64,000 bases of DNA from contig NZ_LZNS01000001.1 of assembly GCF_001984575.1 (NCBI RefSeq), forward strand, positions 3,263,874 to 3,327,873. Direction: 5' to 3'. The notes below the pieces were generated by a model. That model saw only the letters and a program-made list of their open reading frames with translations. It was not told where the DNA came from and made no database searches. Position 1 is the first letter of the stretch. Each line of letters begins with the position of its first letter. Source of the stretch: Streptomyces sp. MP131-18 (lineage in GTDB: Bacteria; Actinomycetota; Actinomycetes; Streptomycetales; Streptomycetaceae). This document shows positions 38,292 to 48,777 of this stretch, in pieces. The translations under genes were made by a program, and so were the position numbers.

Positions 38292-39632
38292 ATGCATCAG
38301 ACCCGCGCATGGACGGCCGGCGCGGCGGCCGGCGCCCTCGTCCTGGCCGCCTGCGGTGGCGGCGCGGGCGCGGACGGCGGCTCGGAAACGGTCACGTACT
38401 GGCTGTGGGACGCCAACCAGCAGCCCGCCTACCAGCGGTGCGCCGACGACTTCGAGGCCGCCCACCCGGACATCGACATCGAGATCGAGCAGCGCGGCTG
38501 GGACAACTACTGGACCGGCCTGACGCTCGGCTTCGTCTCCGAATCCGCCCCCGACGTCTTCACCGACCACCTCTCGCGCTATCCCGAGTACGTCACGCGC
38601 GACCTGCTGCTCCCGCTCGACGCTTACGTCGAACGGGACGAACTGCCGCTCGGCATCTACGAGGAGGGCCTGGCCGACCTGTGGATCGGCGAGGACGGCC
38701 ACCGCTACGGCCTGCCCAAGGACTGGGACGCCGTCGGCCTCTTCTACAACAAGGACATGACCGAGGCGGCAGGCCTCACCGAGGAACAGCTGAACGGCCT
38801 CACCTGGAACCCGGAGGACGGCGGCACCTACGAGGACGTCATCGCCCGCCTCACCGTCGACGACAACGGCGTGCGCGGCGACGAGCCCGGCTTCGACAAG
38901 AACAACGTGCGCACCTACGGGCTGTGGCTGGAGATGCCCGTCGACTACAACCACGGCCAGACGCAGTGGTCCATGTACGCCGTCGCCAACGGCTGGCAGG
39001 CCACCGACCGCAACCCGTGGGGCACCGCGTTCAACTACGACGACCCGGCGTTCCAGGAGACCATCGCCTGGTGGAAGGGCCTGGTCGACAAGGGCTACAT
39101 GCCGAGCCTCGCCGCCCAGACCGGCCTGGAGTCCCCCGACCAGCTCGCCGCGGGCAACGCCGCCCTCATCACCCACGGCAGCTGGATGACCAGCTCGATC
39201 TTCGGCTACGAGGGCCTGAACGCGGGCATCGCCCCCACCCCGGTGGGCCCCACCGGCAGCCGCGCCAGCATGTTCAACGGACTCGCCGACTCCATCTGGG
39301 CCGGCACGGACAGCCCCGAGGCGTCCTGGCAGTGGGTCAGCTACCTGGCGTCCCCTGCGTGCCAGCGGGTCGTCGGGGAGCACCAGGTGGTCTTTCCCGC
39401 CATCACCGAGGCGTGGGAGACGGCGCAGGAGGAGTTCGCCGAGGACGGCATCGACGTGTCCCCGTTCACCGACCACGTCGAGGACGGCACCACGTTCCTC
39501 TTCCCCATCACCGGCAACGCCGGTGACATCGCGGCCCTCATGGTGCCCGCCCTGGAGGCGGTGATGTCGGGCCGGGCCCCGGTCGACTCGCTGACGGGGG
39601 TGAACGAGGAGATCAACGACCTGTTCCGGTGA
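38292..39632 (+). CDS. Sugar ABC transporter substrate-binding lipoprotein
   Basis: This 446-residue protein has a lipoprotein signal (ALVLAAC, Cys21) and a family 1 solute-binding fold: TYWLWDANQQPAYQRCADDFEAAHPDIDIEI, DVFTDHLSRYPEYV, YGLPKDWDAVGLFYNKDM. It should be anchored outside the membrane and deliver an oligosaccharide or similar solute to the two permeases. It is last in its operon, whereas the binding protein is usually first. The ligand is unknown; no glycosidase or LacI regulator is next to it. Confidence 0.93.
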   Translation: MHQTRAWTAGAAAGALVLAACGGGAGADGGSETVTYWLWDANQQPAYQRCADDFEAAHPDIDIEIEQRGWDNYWTGLTLGFVSESAPDVFTDHLSRYPEYVTRDLLLPLDAYVERDELPLGIYEEGLADLWIGEDGHRYGLPKDWDAVGLFYNKDMTEAAGLTEEQLNGLTWNPEDGGTYEDVIARLTVDDNGVRGDEPGFDKNNVRTYGLWLEMPVDYNHGQTQWSMYAVANGWQATDRNPWGTAFNYDDPAFQETIAWWKGLVDKGYMPSLAAQTGLESPDQLAAGNAALITHGSWMTSSIFGYEGLNAGIAPTPVGPTGSRASMFNGLADSIWAGTDSPEASWQWVSYLASPACQRVVGEHQVVFPAITEAWETAQEEFAEDGIDVSPFTDHVEDGTTFLFPITGNAGDIAALMVPALEAVMSGRAPVDSLTGVNEEINDLFR

Positions 39633-39635
39633 GGT

Positions 39636-39655
39636 CCGGCCGGTGCACCGGCCGG
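39636..39655. terminator. Palindromic hairpin between binding-protein gene and mqnC
   Basis: CCGGCCGGTGCACCGGCCGG is a perfect 20-bp palindrome, 4 bp after the binding-protein stop and 12 bp beyond the mqnC stop on the other strand. It can serve both convergent genes. Confidence 0.6.
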
Positions 39656-39666
39656 GGGCACCGGCC

Positions 39667-40863
39667 TCAGTTGGCCGCGACGACCTTCAGCTCCGGGTGA
39701 GCCGTGCCGCCCTCGATCGCCGTGGAGGACAGGTGCGACACCACCCGGTCGTCCACCGGGTCCTGCGCCGGGTCCTCGTGCACCACCAGGTGCTCGTAGG
39801 TGGTGGCGCGCTGCGCCGGAACGCGGCCGGCCGCGCGGATCAGGTGCAGCAGCTCCAGCCGGTTCGACCGGTGCTTCGCCCCGGCCGAGGAGACCACGTT
39901 CTCCTCCAGCATCACCGAGCCCAGGTCGTCGGCGCCGTAGTGCAGCGACAGCTGGCCGACCTCCTTGCCCGTGGTCAGCCACGAGCCCTGGATATGCGCC
40001 ACGTTGTCGAGGAAGATCCGCGCGATCGCGATGATCCGCAGGTACTCGAAAAGGGTGGCCTGCGTGCGGCCCTTCAGGTGGTTGTTCTCCGGCTGGTAGG
40101 TGTACGGGATGAACGCGCGGAAGCCGCCGGTGCGGTCCTGCACATCGCGGATCATCCGCAGGTGCTCGATCCGTTCCGCGTTGGTCTCCCCGGTGCCCAT
40201 CAGCATCGTCGAGGTGGACTCGACGCCCAGCCGGTGCGCCGACTCCATGATCTCGAGCCAGCGCTCGCCCGACTCCTTCAGCGGCGCGATGGCCTTCCGC
40301 GGGCGGGCGGGCAGCAGCTCGGCGCCCGCGCCGGCGAACGAGTCGAGCCCGGCGGCGTGGATGCGGCGGATCGCCTCCTCGGCGGTCACCCCGGAGATCC
40401 GCGCCATGTGCTCCACCTCGGAGGCGCCGAGGGAGTGGATCACCAGCTGGGGGAACTCCTTCTTGATCGCCGCGAAGTGCCGCTCGTAGTACTCGACTCC
40501 GTAGTCCGGGTGGTGGCCGCCCTGGAACATGATCTGGGTGCCGCCGAGCGCCACCGTCTCCGCGCAGCGCCGCAGGATGTCGTCCAGGTCCCGGGTCCAC
40601 ACGCCGTCGCTCTTGGGCGCGGCGTAGAACGCGCAGAACTTGCAGGCCGTCACGCAGGCGTTGGTGTAGTTGATGTTGCGCTCGATGATGTACGTGGCGA
40701 TGTGCTCCGTGCCCGCGTAGCGCCGCCGGCGCACGGCGTCCGCCGCCCGCCCCAGGGCGTGCAGGGGCGCGGAACGGTACAGGTCCAGCGCCTCCTCGGG
40801 ACTGATCCGCCCGCCCTCCGCGGCGCGGTCGAGCACGTGTCGAAGCCCGGCGCTCTGCCCCAT
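39667..40863 (-). CDS. mqnC: Cyclic dehypoxanthinyl futalosine synthase (radical SAM)
   Basis: This 398-residue radical SAM enzyme has the cluster motif CVTACKFC (Cys70, 74, 77), GGTQIMFQGGHHPDYGVEYYE and GTGETNAERIEHL. It cyclises dehypoxanthine futalosine in the futalosine route to menaquinone. Other genes of the route in this window are mqnA (42,539) and mqnE (60,251); mqnB and mqnD are not seen. ATG start at 40863. Confidence 0.95.
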   Translation of the reverse strand: MGQSAGLRHVLDRAAEGGRISPEEALDLYRSAPLHALGRAADAVRRRRYAGTEHIATYIIERNINYTNACVTACKFCAFYAAPKSDGVWTRDLDDILRRCAETVALGGTQIMFQGGHHPDYGVEYYERHFAAIKKEFPQLVIHSLGASEVEHMARISGVTAEEAIRRIHAAGLDSFAGAGAELLPARPRKAIAPLKESGERWLEIMESAHRLGVESTSTMLMGTGETNAERIEHLRMIRDVQDRTGGFRAFIPYTYQPENNHLKGRTQATLFEYLRIIAIARIFLDNVAHIQGSWLTTGKEVGQLSLHYGADDLGSVMLEENVVSSAGAKHRSNRLELLHLIRAAGRVPAQRATTYEHLVVHEDPAQDPVDDRVVSHLSSTAIEGGTAHPELKVVAAN

Positions 40864-40916
40864 GGGTGCGATCCCTTCCTCACGACAGCGGCCGGACCAG
40901 CGTACGTCACCCCCGT

Positions 40917-43504
<2,588 letters not shown>

Positions 43505-43641
43505 CTAGGCTCACAGCGAGTTGCAGTTTGGTTTCCCTTGCAGTACGAGCCTGCGGAGCATGTGACCGCGGGCTTTCGTCGTTTTCAGGCTTCATGTGGG
43601 TTCTGGAGCAGGGCGACCCTTTTTAGGCCCAGGGAGGGCTT

Positions 43642-43845
43642 ATGGCTACCGGAACCGTCAAGTGGTTCAACGCCGAGAAGGGCTTTGGATTCATCGCCCA
43701 GGATGGCGGCGGCCCCGATGTCTTCGTTCACTACTCCGCAATCAATGCCAACGGTTTCCGCTCTCTTGAGGAGAGCCAGGCCGTGACTTTCGACGTCACC
43801 CAGGGCCCGAAGGGCCCGCAGGCGGAGAATGTCACCGTCGTCTGA
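43642..43845 (+). CDS. Cold-shock protein, CspA family
   Basis: This 67-residue OB-fold protein has RNP1 (KGFGFIAQ) and RNP2 (VFVHYS), starting [17 protein letters not shown]. It binds single-stranded nucleic acid and acts as an RNA chaperone. GGGAGGG lies about 6 nt before the ATG. The upstream 230 bp include a long leader-like region with a T-run (CCTTTTTAGG) close to the ribosome site; post-transcriptional control is common in this family. Confidence 0.96.
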   Translation: MATGTVKWFNAEKGFGFIAQDGGGPDVFVHYSAINANGFRSLEESQAVTFDVTQGPKGPQAENVTVV

Positions 43846-43884
43846 GGCCAGCAGCCACCCGGCCGCAGGACGGACCACGTAAGC

Positions 43885-43920
43885 GCCGAAGCCCCCGCCC
43901 CGCCGGGCGGGGGCTTCGGC
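43885..43920. terminator. Strong bidirectional terminator after the cold-shock gene
   Basis: A perfect 16-bp stem pairs GCCGAAGCCCCCGCCC (43885-43900) with GGGCGGGGGCTTCGGC (43905-43920), with a CGCC loop. It stands between the plus-strand csp gene and the minus-strand P-loop gene, 39 bp past the csp stop. Confidence 0.88.
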
Positions 43921-43944
43921 GTGCGCGCCGGGCCCTACCGGCCG

Positions 43945-44574
43945 TCAGAAGAACGCGTCGGCCAGCCGCCCGGCCACTGCGCCGGGGTCCTCCCGGCCGT
44001 CCACCTCGATCACCGGCAGGCCGAACGCCTCTGCCTGACGGCGGATTTCGGCGTCCCACAGCAGGTCACGCGCCAGTCTCCGCCCCAGCATGACGGCCGG
44101 GTCGGCATCCCCCCAGTTCGCACGGGCCCGCTCCGGGTCGGCGTAACGTGCGGAGAGCGCGGCGCGGCGGAAATCGGGGTCCGGCAGCAGGAAGGCGGCG
44201 TGCCCCGGTCGGGCCAGCAGCCGCGCGACCTCGCGCGGCAGCGTCCTGAAGTCGTCCACCAGCAGCGGCCGGTCGGCCGGCAGGGCCCGCAGATCCTCCA
44301 CCACCAGCGGGAACGTCTCGCCGTGCAGGCTCGGCATGGCCGCGACCGCCTCCTCCGGCGTCGGCACCAGCCACTTCTCCGCAGGACTCTTCCCGGCCAG
44401 CGCGTGCAGCCTGGGTTGGCCCTCCGGCGTGCAGCGCGCCAGGTACCCGGCCTCGCCCGCGTCGCCGTCGTAGACCGTCACCTCCCGGCCGCGCGCCAGC
44501 AGCCCGGTCACGGTGGTCTTCCCCGCGCCGGTGCCACCGCCGATCCACCGCACATGCGCAAACTCCTGCGTCAC
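43945..44574 (-). CDS. P-loop kinase-like protein
   Basis: This 209-residue protein has a Walker A motif GGGTGAGKTTVTGLLA (residues about 12-27) and a Walker B-like RPLLVDDFR. A LID-like stretch is rich in Arg (RRAALSARYADPERARANW). It resembles small nucleoside- or shikimate-type kinases in fold, with no closer name. GTG 44574 overlaps the stop of the acyl-CoA synthetase gene (GTGA), so the two are coupled. The substrate is unknown. Confidence 0.75.
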   Translation of the reverse strand: MTQEFAHVRWIGGGTGAGKTTVTGLLARGREVTVYDGDAGEAGYLARCTPEGQPRLHALAGKSPAEKWLVPTPEEAVAAMPSLHGETFPLVVEDLRALPADRPLLVDDFRTLPREVARLLARPGHAAFLLPDPDFRRAALSARYADPERARANWGDADPAVMLGRRLARDLLWDAEIRRQAEAFGLPVIEVDGREDPGAVAGRLADAFF

Positions 44575-46511
44575 CCCGTCTCCCCTTCCCGGTAGAGCCC
44601 GTCCACCTCGTCCGCGAAATCGCGCAGCACCGCGGCCCTGCGCAGCTTCATCGAGGGTGTCAGATGCCCGGATTCGACCGTGAAGTCACGGGCCAGCACG
44701 CGAAATCCGCGGATCGACTCGGCGGCGGAGACCAGGGCGTTCGCCTCGTCCACCGCGCGCTGGAGATGCTGGTGCAGCTCGGGGTCGCGCGCCAGCTCGT
44801 CCGCGGGGGCGCGCCGCCGGCCGGTGACCTGCTGCCAGTGCGCCAGGCCCTCCGCGTCGAGCGTGAGCAACGCCGTCAGGTGCGGGCGGTCGTCGCCGAC
44901 CACCAGGCACTGGCTGATCAGCGGGTGCGCCCGCAAGGTGTCCTCCAGCGGCCCGGGGGCCACGTTCTTGCCGCCCGAGGTGACGATGAGGTCCTTCTTG
45001 CGGCCGGTGATGGTCAGGTACCCGTCCTCGTCGAGGGAGCCGAGGTCGCCGGTGGCGAGCCAGCCGCCGGCGTCGGTGGCCGGCATCACCTCGCGGCGCT
45101 CCGCGTTCCAGTAGCCGCCGAACACCTGCGGGCCGCGCACCAGGACCTCCCCGTCCGGGGCGATGCCGACGGCGGTCCCCGGCATCGGCCAGCCGACGGT
45201 GCCGATGCGCGGCGCGTTCGGCGGCGTGACGGTGGCGGCCGCGGCGGTCTCGGTCAGTCCGTACCCCTCGTAGATGGACACGCCCGCGCCTTCGAAGAAC
45301 GTGCCCAGGCGGCGGCCGAGCGGCGAGCCGCCGCAGACGACGTGCCGCAGCCTGCCGCCGAGCGCGGTCCTGATCCGGCGGTACACCAGCGGGTCGTACA
45401 GGCTGCGGGCCGCGCGCAGCCCGAGCCCCGGCCTGGCGGCCCCTCCGTGCTGCATGGCCTCGGCGGCGGCGCCGTACTTGCGCGCGACCCGGGCCGCCCG
45501 GTCGAAGGCTCCGGCGCGGCCCGACTTCTCCGCGGTGGCGCGACCGGTGTTGAAGACCTTCTCCAGCAGGTGGGGGATGGCGAAGAGGAACGTCGGCCGG
45601 AAGCTCGCCAGGTCGGCCAGCAGATCCTCGGTCCGCACACTGGGCGCGTGCCCGAGCCGGACGCGGGCCCTGACGCAGCCGAGGGCGACCGTGCGGCCCA
45701 GCACATGGGCCAGCGGCAGGAACAGCAGCGTCGAGGCGGGCTCGTCGGTCAGCGACCTGAACATGGGGTAGAGCAGCTCGATGGCGTTGTCCACCTCGGC
45801 GAAGAGGTTGGCGTGGGTGAGCACGCAGCCCTTCGGCTCCCCGGTGGTGCCCGAGGTGTAGATGAGGGTGGCGGCCAGCCAGGGCGAGAGCAGCGCGCGG
45901 CGCTCCGCGACCGCCGTATCCGGAACGTCGTGCCCCGCGGCGGAGATCTGGCCGATGGCGCTGGTCTCGTTCCCCGACATCGCGGTGAGCTGCCACACGT
46001 GCTCGAGCCCTGGCAGCTCGTGCCGGACCGCGGTGAGCGTGCGCGCCTCCTGCACGCCCTCCACCGCGCACGCGCGCGCCCCCGAGTCGTGCAGGATCCA
46101 GCGGACCTGGACCGGCGAGGAGGTCGGGTAGACGGGAACGGTGATGAGCCCCGCCGCCCAGGCGGCGAAATCCAGCAGCGTCCACTCGTAGCGGGTGCGG
46201 GACATGATGGCCAGCCGGTCACCCGGGCGCAGCCCATGGGCGATCAACCCCTTGGCGACCGCGACCACTTCGGCGGCGAACTCCCTACAGGTGACATCGC
46301 GCCAGGTTCCGTCGCGGTGACGGCGGCTGAGAGTCACCGTATCGGGCGCCTCGTAGGCGTTGACGAACGGTACGTCGGCGAGACTCCCTTGCTCGACTGC
46401 GGGTGCGAGCGCCGGCACGAACGCGCTGGTGACAACGCCGTTCTCGCGACGCAACTCGGGGCGGACCAGCCGCGGCGCCGTTGGCGCGGCGTGCACGTTC
46501 CCTGATGACAT
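44571..46511 (-). CDS. Long-chain acyl-CoA synthetase (AMP-forming), FadD15-like
   Basis: This 646-residue adenylate-forming enzyme has the P-loop LIYTSGTTGEPKGCVLTHANL, YEGYGLTETAAAATV, GWLATGDLG and GRKKDLIVTSGGKNVAP. The family activates fatty acids with ATP and CoA. ATG 46511 (MSSGNVHAAP) has GGAGG 8 nt upstream and is preferred over the ATG at 46538. It is followed by a coupled P-loop protein gene. Confidence 0.92.
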   Translation of the reverse strand: MSSGNVHAAPTAPRLVRPELRRENGVVTSAFVPALAPAVEQGSLADVPFVNAYEAPDTVTLSRRHRDGTWRDVTCREFAAEVVAVAKGLIAHGLRPGDRLAIMSRTRYEWTLLDFAAWAAGLITVPVYPTSSPVQVRWILHDSGARACAVEGVQEARTLTAVRHELPGLEHVWQLTAMSGNETSAIGQISAAGHDVPDTAVAERRALLSPWLAATLIYTSGTTGEPKGCVLTHANLFAEVDNAIELLYPMFRSLTDEPASTLLFLPLAHVLGRTVALGCVRARVRLGHAPSVRTEDLLADLASFRPTFLFAIPHLLEKVFNTGRATAEKSGRAGAFDRAARVARKYGAAAEAMQHGGAARPGLGLRAARSLYDPLVYRRIRTALGGRLRHVVCGGSPLGRRLGTFFEGAGVSIYEGYGLTETAAAATVTPPNAPRIGTVGWPMPGTAVGIAPDGEVLVRGPQVFGGYWNAERREVMPATDAGGWLATGDLGSLDEDGYLTITGRKKDLIVTSGGKNVAPGPLEDTLRAHPLISQCLVVGDDRPHLTALLTLDAEGLAHWQQVTGRRRAPADELARDPELHQHLQRAVDEANALVSAAESIRGFRVLARDFTVESGHLTPSMKLRRAAVLRDFADEVDGLYREGETG

Positions 46512-46716
46512 GATGGCGGCCTCCGGGTGCTGCCCCATGCGGGGCCCTTCGGATTCTGCACCGCCCAGGCGGGCTTGACCGGCAGTTTCACCGGACCGTC
46601 ACGCACCCTGCGCCCCACGGCGACCACAACACCCAGGAGTGGCTTCCCGCCAGCACGCGGTGACCGAAAAGCTCCGCTCCCGCCCGCCCCTCAGGACACG
46701 CGCCTCAGGACACGCC

Positions 46717-47163
46717 TCAGGACACGTCGAGCGGGTCGAAGTCGAAGCGGCACAGGACGCTCTTGCCGCCCTGGTCCCGCGGCGCCCACCAGGTCGCGTC
46801 GGCGAGGGCCCGCACGATGAACAGGCCGCGTCCGCTGTCGGACAGCGGCAGTTGCGCCGCGGGCAGCGTGGGCGGGGTGGGGTCCTGGTCGGACACCTCG
46901 ACGATCAGCCAGCGCACCGAGCAGCGCAGCGCCAGCACGACCGCCCGCTCGCCGCGCACCCCCTTGGCGTGCAGCACCGCGTTCCCCACCAACTCCGAGA
47001 CACACAGCTCCACATCGTCGGCCAGGCGGCCGAGCCCCCACTCGTGCAGCGCAAGGCGCGCCGTCCGCCGCGCGGCGGACGGCGCGCCGGGGTGGTCCGC
47101 GAGAAGAGAGACGGTGCGGACACGGCCTGCCGCTGGTTCGACTCTCATGTCCGGCGATGTCAT
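46717..47163 (-). CDS. RsbW-like ATP-binding regulatory protein (HATPase_c)
   Basis: This 148-residue single HATPase domain has the N box ELVGNAVLHAK and G box SDSGRGLFIVRALAD. Many Streptomyces copies act as anti-sigma factors or partner XRE/DUF397 regulators. The helix PSAARRTARLALHEWGL before the N box fits that family. The promoter region carries repeated GTTCACG motifs that recur upstream of the XRE gene at 54,059. No sigma factor or anti-anti-sigma gene is adjacent. Confidence 0.87.
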   Translation of the reverse strand: MTSPDMRVEPAAGRVRTVSLLADHPGAPSAARRTARLALHEWGLGRLADDVELCVSELVGNAVLHAKGVRGERAVVLALRCSVRWLIVEVSDQDPTPPTLPAAQLPLSDSGRGLFIVRALADATWWAPRDQGGKSVLCRFDFDPLDVS

Positions 47164-47222
47164 CGACTTTCCTCCCCCTGGTGAGAATTCCAGTCAAGTG
47201 CCACCGGGGCCACTTTGGAAAC

Positions 47223-47262
47223 GTTCACGAGGGGGTTCACGCGGACACACGGGGGGTTCACG
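47223..47262 (-). promoter_or_regulatory. GTTCACG repeats upstream of the RsbW-like gene
   Basis: GTTCACG occurs at 47223-47229, 47235-47241 and 47256-47262. The last two are part of GGGGGTTCACG, spaced 21 bp (two helical turns). They lie 60-100 bp upstream of the RsbW-like gene on its strand, as operators would. Confidence 0.5.
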
Positions 47263-47315
47263 GGGCGCACGCGCGATGGCGACAATACGCCCCCCACCGG
47301 ACCTGCGAGAACACC

Positions 47316-47474
47316 TTACCGGCGCGGCAGCCGCCGGGGGTTCACACGGCGGGCGGCCCACAGGACCGTGGTGCGGCACATGGTGAAGCTCTCCCCACTC
47401 CGGAAGCGCAGGCGCTTACCACCCGCCGCGACGTTCACCATGTCACTCACGACGCACGCCTGACCACCGACCAT
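47316..47474 (-). pseudogene. Short or truncated paralogue of the 93-residue small protein
   Basis: ATG 47474 opens 52 residues: MVGGQACVVSDMVNV, then AAGGKRLRFRSGESFTM and CRTTVLWAARRVNPRR. It follows the last two-thirds of the protein at 47,915-48,196 (IMIGGMLYSVRDM, PGGRKQLLFHSGETFTM, LRSTIMWAARNVDPR). The frame has a stop 21 nt upstream of the ATG, so the N-terminal third is gone. It may be a decayed duplicate or a short functional form. Confidence 0.6.
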
Positions 47475-47686
47475 GATCTGATCGCAGCTTCGGCGCTAAG
47501 AGTGGCCTCTGACCTGCGGCTTTGTGGCGTTTGGAAGCGTTGCGGGATCGTGACCTGAGGTGGTTGGGCGGCTCGGGTGCGGTGGCGGGTGGTGGCCGGT
47601 TCGGTGTGCGGATCGGGCGGTGCTGGGCCTGCCCGTGTCTGGGTTGGACGGCAGTGTCGTGGGCGTGATGGGGCCAGCTGGCCGGA

Positions 47687-47831
47687 GAGGCTTTGGGCGG
47701 GAGCTGCCTTGGGGCGAGGGAGCGGGGGCCGTACGCTGACCGGCGGATCGGGCAGCCCTGGCCTGCCCGCCTCAGTGCCCGATGGGCCCCCGCTCGTCGA
47801 GGCTCGCCCCGAGGTGGCTGCCTAAAGCCTC
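47687..47831. ncRNA. Large nested hairpin with alternative inner pairings
   Basis: Four stems nest: 47687-47697 with 47821-47831 (11 bp, one G-U); 47703-47718 with 47803-47818 (three G-U); AGCGGGGGCC 47721-47730 with 47785-47794 (perfect 10 bp); ATCGGGCA 47747-47754 with TGCCCGAT 47776-47783. GGGCAG 47750-47755 can instead pair with CTGCCC 47763-47768, excluding the last stem. No open frame covers it. It could be a single-strand origin of the element, a regulatory RNA or a large terminator. Confidence 0.5.
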
Positions 47832-47853
47832 GGAGGCCCCCGGCCCACCAGGA

Positions 47854-47887
47854 ACCCGCCCCGGGCGGTTAGATGCTCGGGGCGGGT
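47854..47887 (-). terminator. Stem-loop after the small-gene operon
   Basis: ACCCGCCCCG (47854-47863) pairs with CGGGGCGGGT (47878-47887) around a 14-nt loop. On the minus strand it follows the stop of the 93-residue gene by 28 bp. The adjacent nested hairpin lies further downstream. Confidence 0.6.
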
Positions 47888-47914
47888 CCTTGTTGTGCGT
47901 AAGGGAGGGCTCGA

Positions 47915-48196
47915 CTATCCCGGGGTGTGGCGGGCGGGCCGAACGATTCGCGTGTTTCTGACCCGGGGATCAACATTGCGAGCGGCCCACATTATGGTGC
48001 TGCGAAGCATGGTGAACGTCTCGCCCGAGTGGAAGAGCAGTTGCTTGCGTCCGCCTGGGGCCGTCTTCATGTCGCGCACTGAATACAGCATGCCGCCGAT
48101 CATGATCCGGTCGTTGACTTGCACAGTTGAGACAGTGATCTCCACCGATATCTCGACCGTGCCAGCACTGTAGCTACCGTGCTGGGCAGGGGACAT
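47915..48196 (-). CDS. Small protein of unknown function (93 residues), element-borne
   Basis: The ATG at 48196 has AAGGAG 7 nt upstream. The sequence has strands with a GG turn (VQVNDRIMIGGMLYSVRDM) and a conserved-looking core (GGRKQLLFHSGETFTMLRSTIMWAARNVDPR), with a basic tail. No known domain is recognised. A shortened relative lies 440 bp downstream, which suggests the protein is under selection or duplication within the element. It is third in a minus-strand group divergent from the XRE regulator. Confidence 0.7.
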   Translation of the reverse strand: MSPAQHGSYSAGTVEISVEITVSTVQVNDRIMIGGMLYSVRDMKTAPGGRKQLLFHSGETFTMLRSTIMWAARNVDPRVRNTRIVRPARHTPG

Positions 48197-48243
48197 TACT
48201 TCTCCTTCAAGGAATGGGCGTCGGTCGCCGCCGTCAGTACCGC

Positions 48244-48375
48244 TCAGCGGCGTGTGGCTTCTTTGAGTGCCTTGTGCAGTCGGTTCGCGATTCGGCAATC
48301 ACGCCCGTGGCGGCAGGTTGGGCAGTCGACCACGTGGTTCGCGATATCGCGCCGTACCGCTGCCGAATCACCCAA
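48244..48375 (-). CDS. 43-residue Cys-containing protein
   Basis: A TTG at 48375 opens MGDSAAVRRDIANHVVDCPTCRHGRDCRIANRL (in pieces) and KALKEATRR. It overlaps the upstream gene by 8 bp (TTGGGTGA), so it can be translated by coupling. CPTC plus a third Cys and two His (NHVVDCPTCRH, GRDC) suggests a small zinc-binding unit followed by a basic helix. Third-position bias supports coding. The product is unknown; a regulatory or anti-regulator role beside the XRE gene is possible. Confidence 0.6.
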   Translation of the reverse strand: MGDSAAVRRDIANHVVDCPTCRHGRDCRIANRLHKALKEATRR

Positions 48376-48634
48376 GCCGCTCGCCCCGCAATTCGGCGAC
48401 GCTCAGCGCCGTACCCAACGCCTCAGCGAGTTGTTCTGCCACAAACCGTAGATCGGCGCCGTCGTCGTCGATGACGTCACGCGCCCATTGATGTACGAGG
48501 GCTGCCGTATCCACCATCTCGGCCTCGCGCGCGTCGGCGAGGCGTTCCAGCATTCCGCCGCGTTCTGCCTCAAGGAACGCGGGGGTTCCTTCCGGCGTGG
48601 TCCACGGTGCCCGGCGTGGCTTGTAGGGTCGCAT
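48368..48634 (-). CDS. Small helical protein (88 residues), first gene of the divergent group
   Basis: The ATG at 48634 opens a basic start (MRPYKPRRAPWTTPEGTPAFLEAERGG) followed by acidic helices (MLERLADAREAEMVDTAALVHQW, DDDGADLRFVAEQLAEAL). No domain is recognised. It is divergent from the XRE regulator at 48,778, with 143 bp between the starts, and overlaps the 43-residue gene. Confidence 0.7.
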   Translation of the reverse strand: MRPYKPRRAPWTTPEGTPAFLEAERGGMLERLADAREAEMVDTAALVHQWARDVIDDDGADLRFVAEQLAEALGTALSVAELRGERLG

Positions 48635-48747
48635 TGTCGATCACTCTTCCGTTGAGTGGTTGGCCAGGGCCCCGGGCGTTCGCGCGTCGCGGGGCCACCT
48701 CTCCGAGTGATTCAACGCCCGCACAGACAGTGCATCGACGCTCACGC

Positions 48748-48775
48748 TGTGGCCAACTCGGCGCTACTGTGGCCA
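48748..48775 (+). promoter_or_regulatory. Paired TGTGGCCA direct repeats at the XRE promoter
   Basis: TGTGGCCA occurs at 48748-48755 and 48768-48775, exactly 20 bp apart. TACTGT (48765-48770) ends 7 nt before the ATG at 48778, which suits a leaderless promoter. The repeats therefore cover the promoter and are likely operators for the XRE protein. Confidence 0.55.
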
Positions 48776-48777
48776 GC

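Noticed and set aside
47577..47825. Plus-strand 82-residue frame over the nested hairpin
   Set aside because: Low-complexity Gly/Arg translation and no ribosome site; the hairpin explains the base pattern better.
47475..47914. tRNA gene as integration target
   Set aside because: No cloverleaf with a T-loop consensus was found here or elsewhere in the window; serine integrases often do not use tRNA genes.
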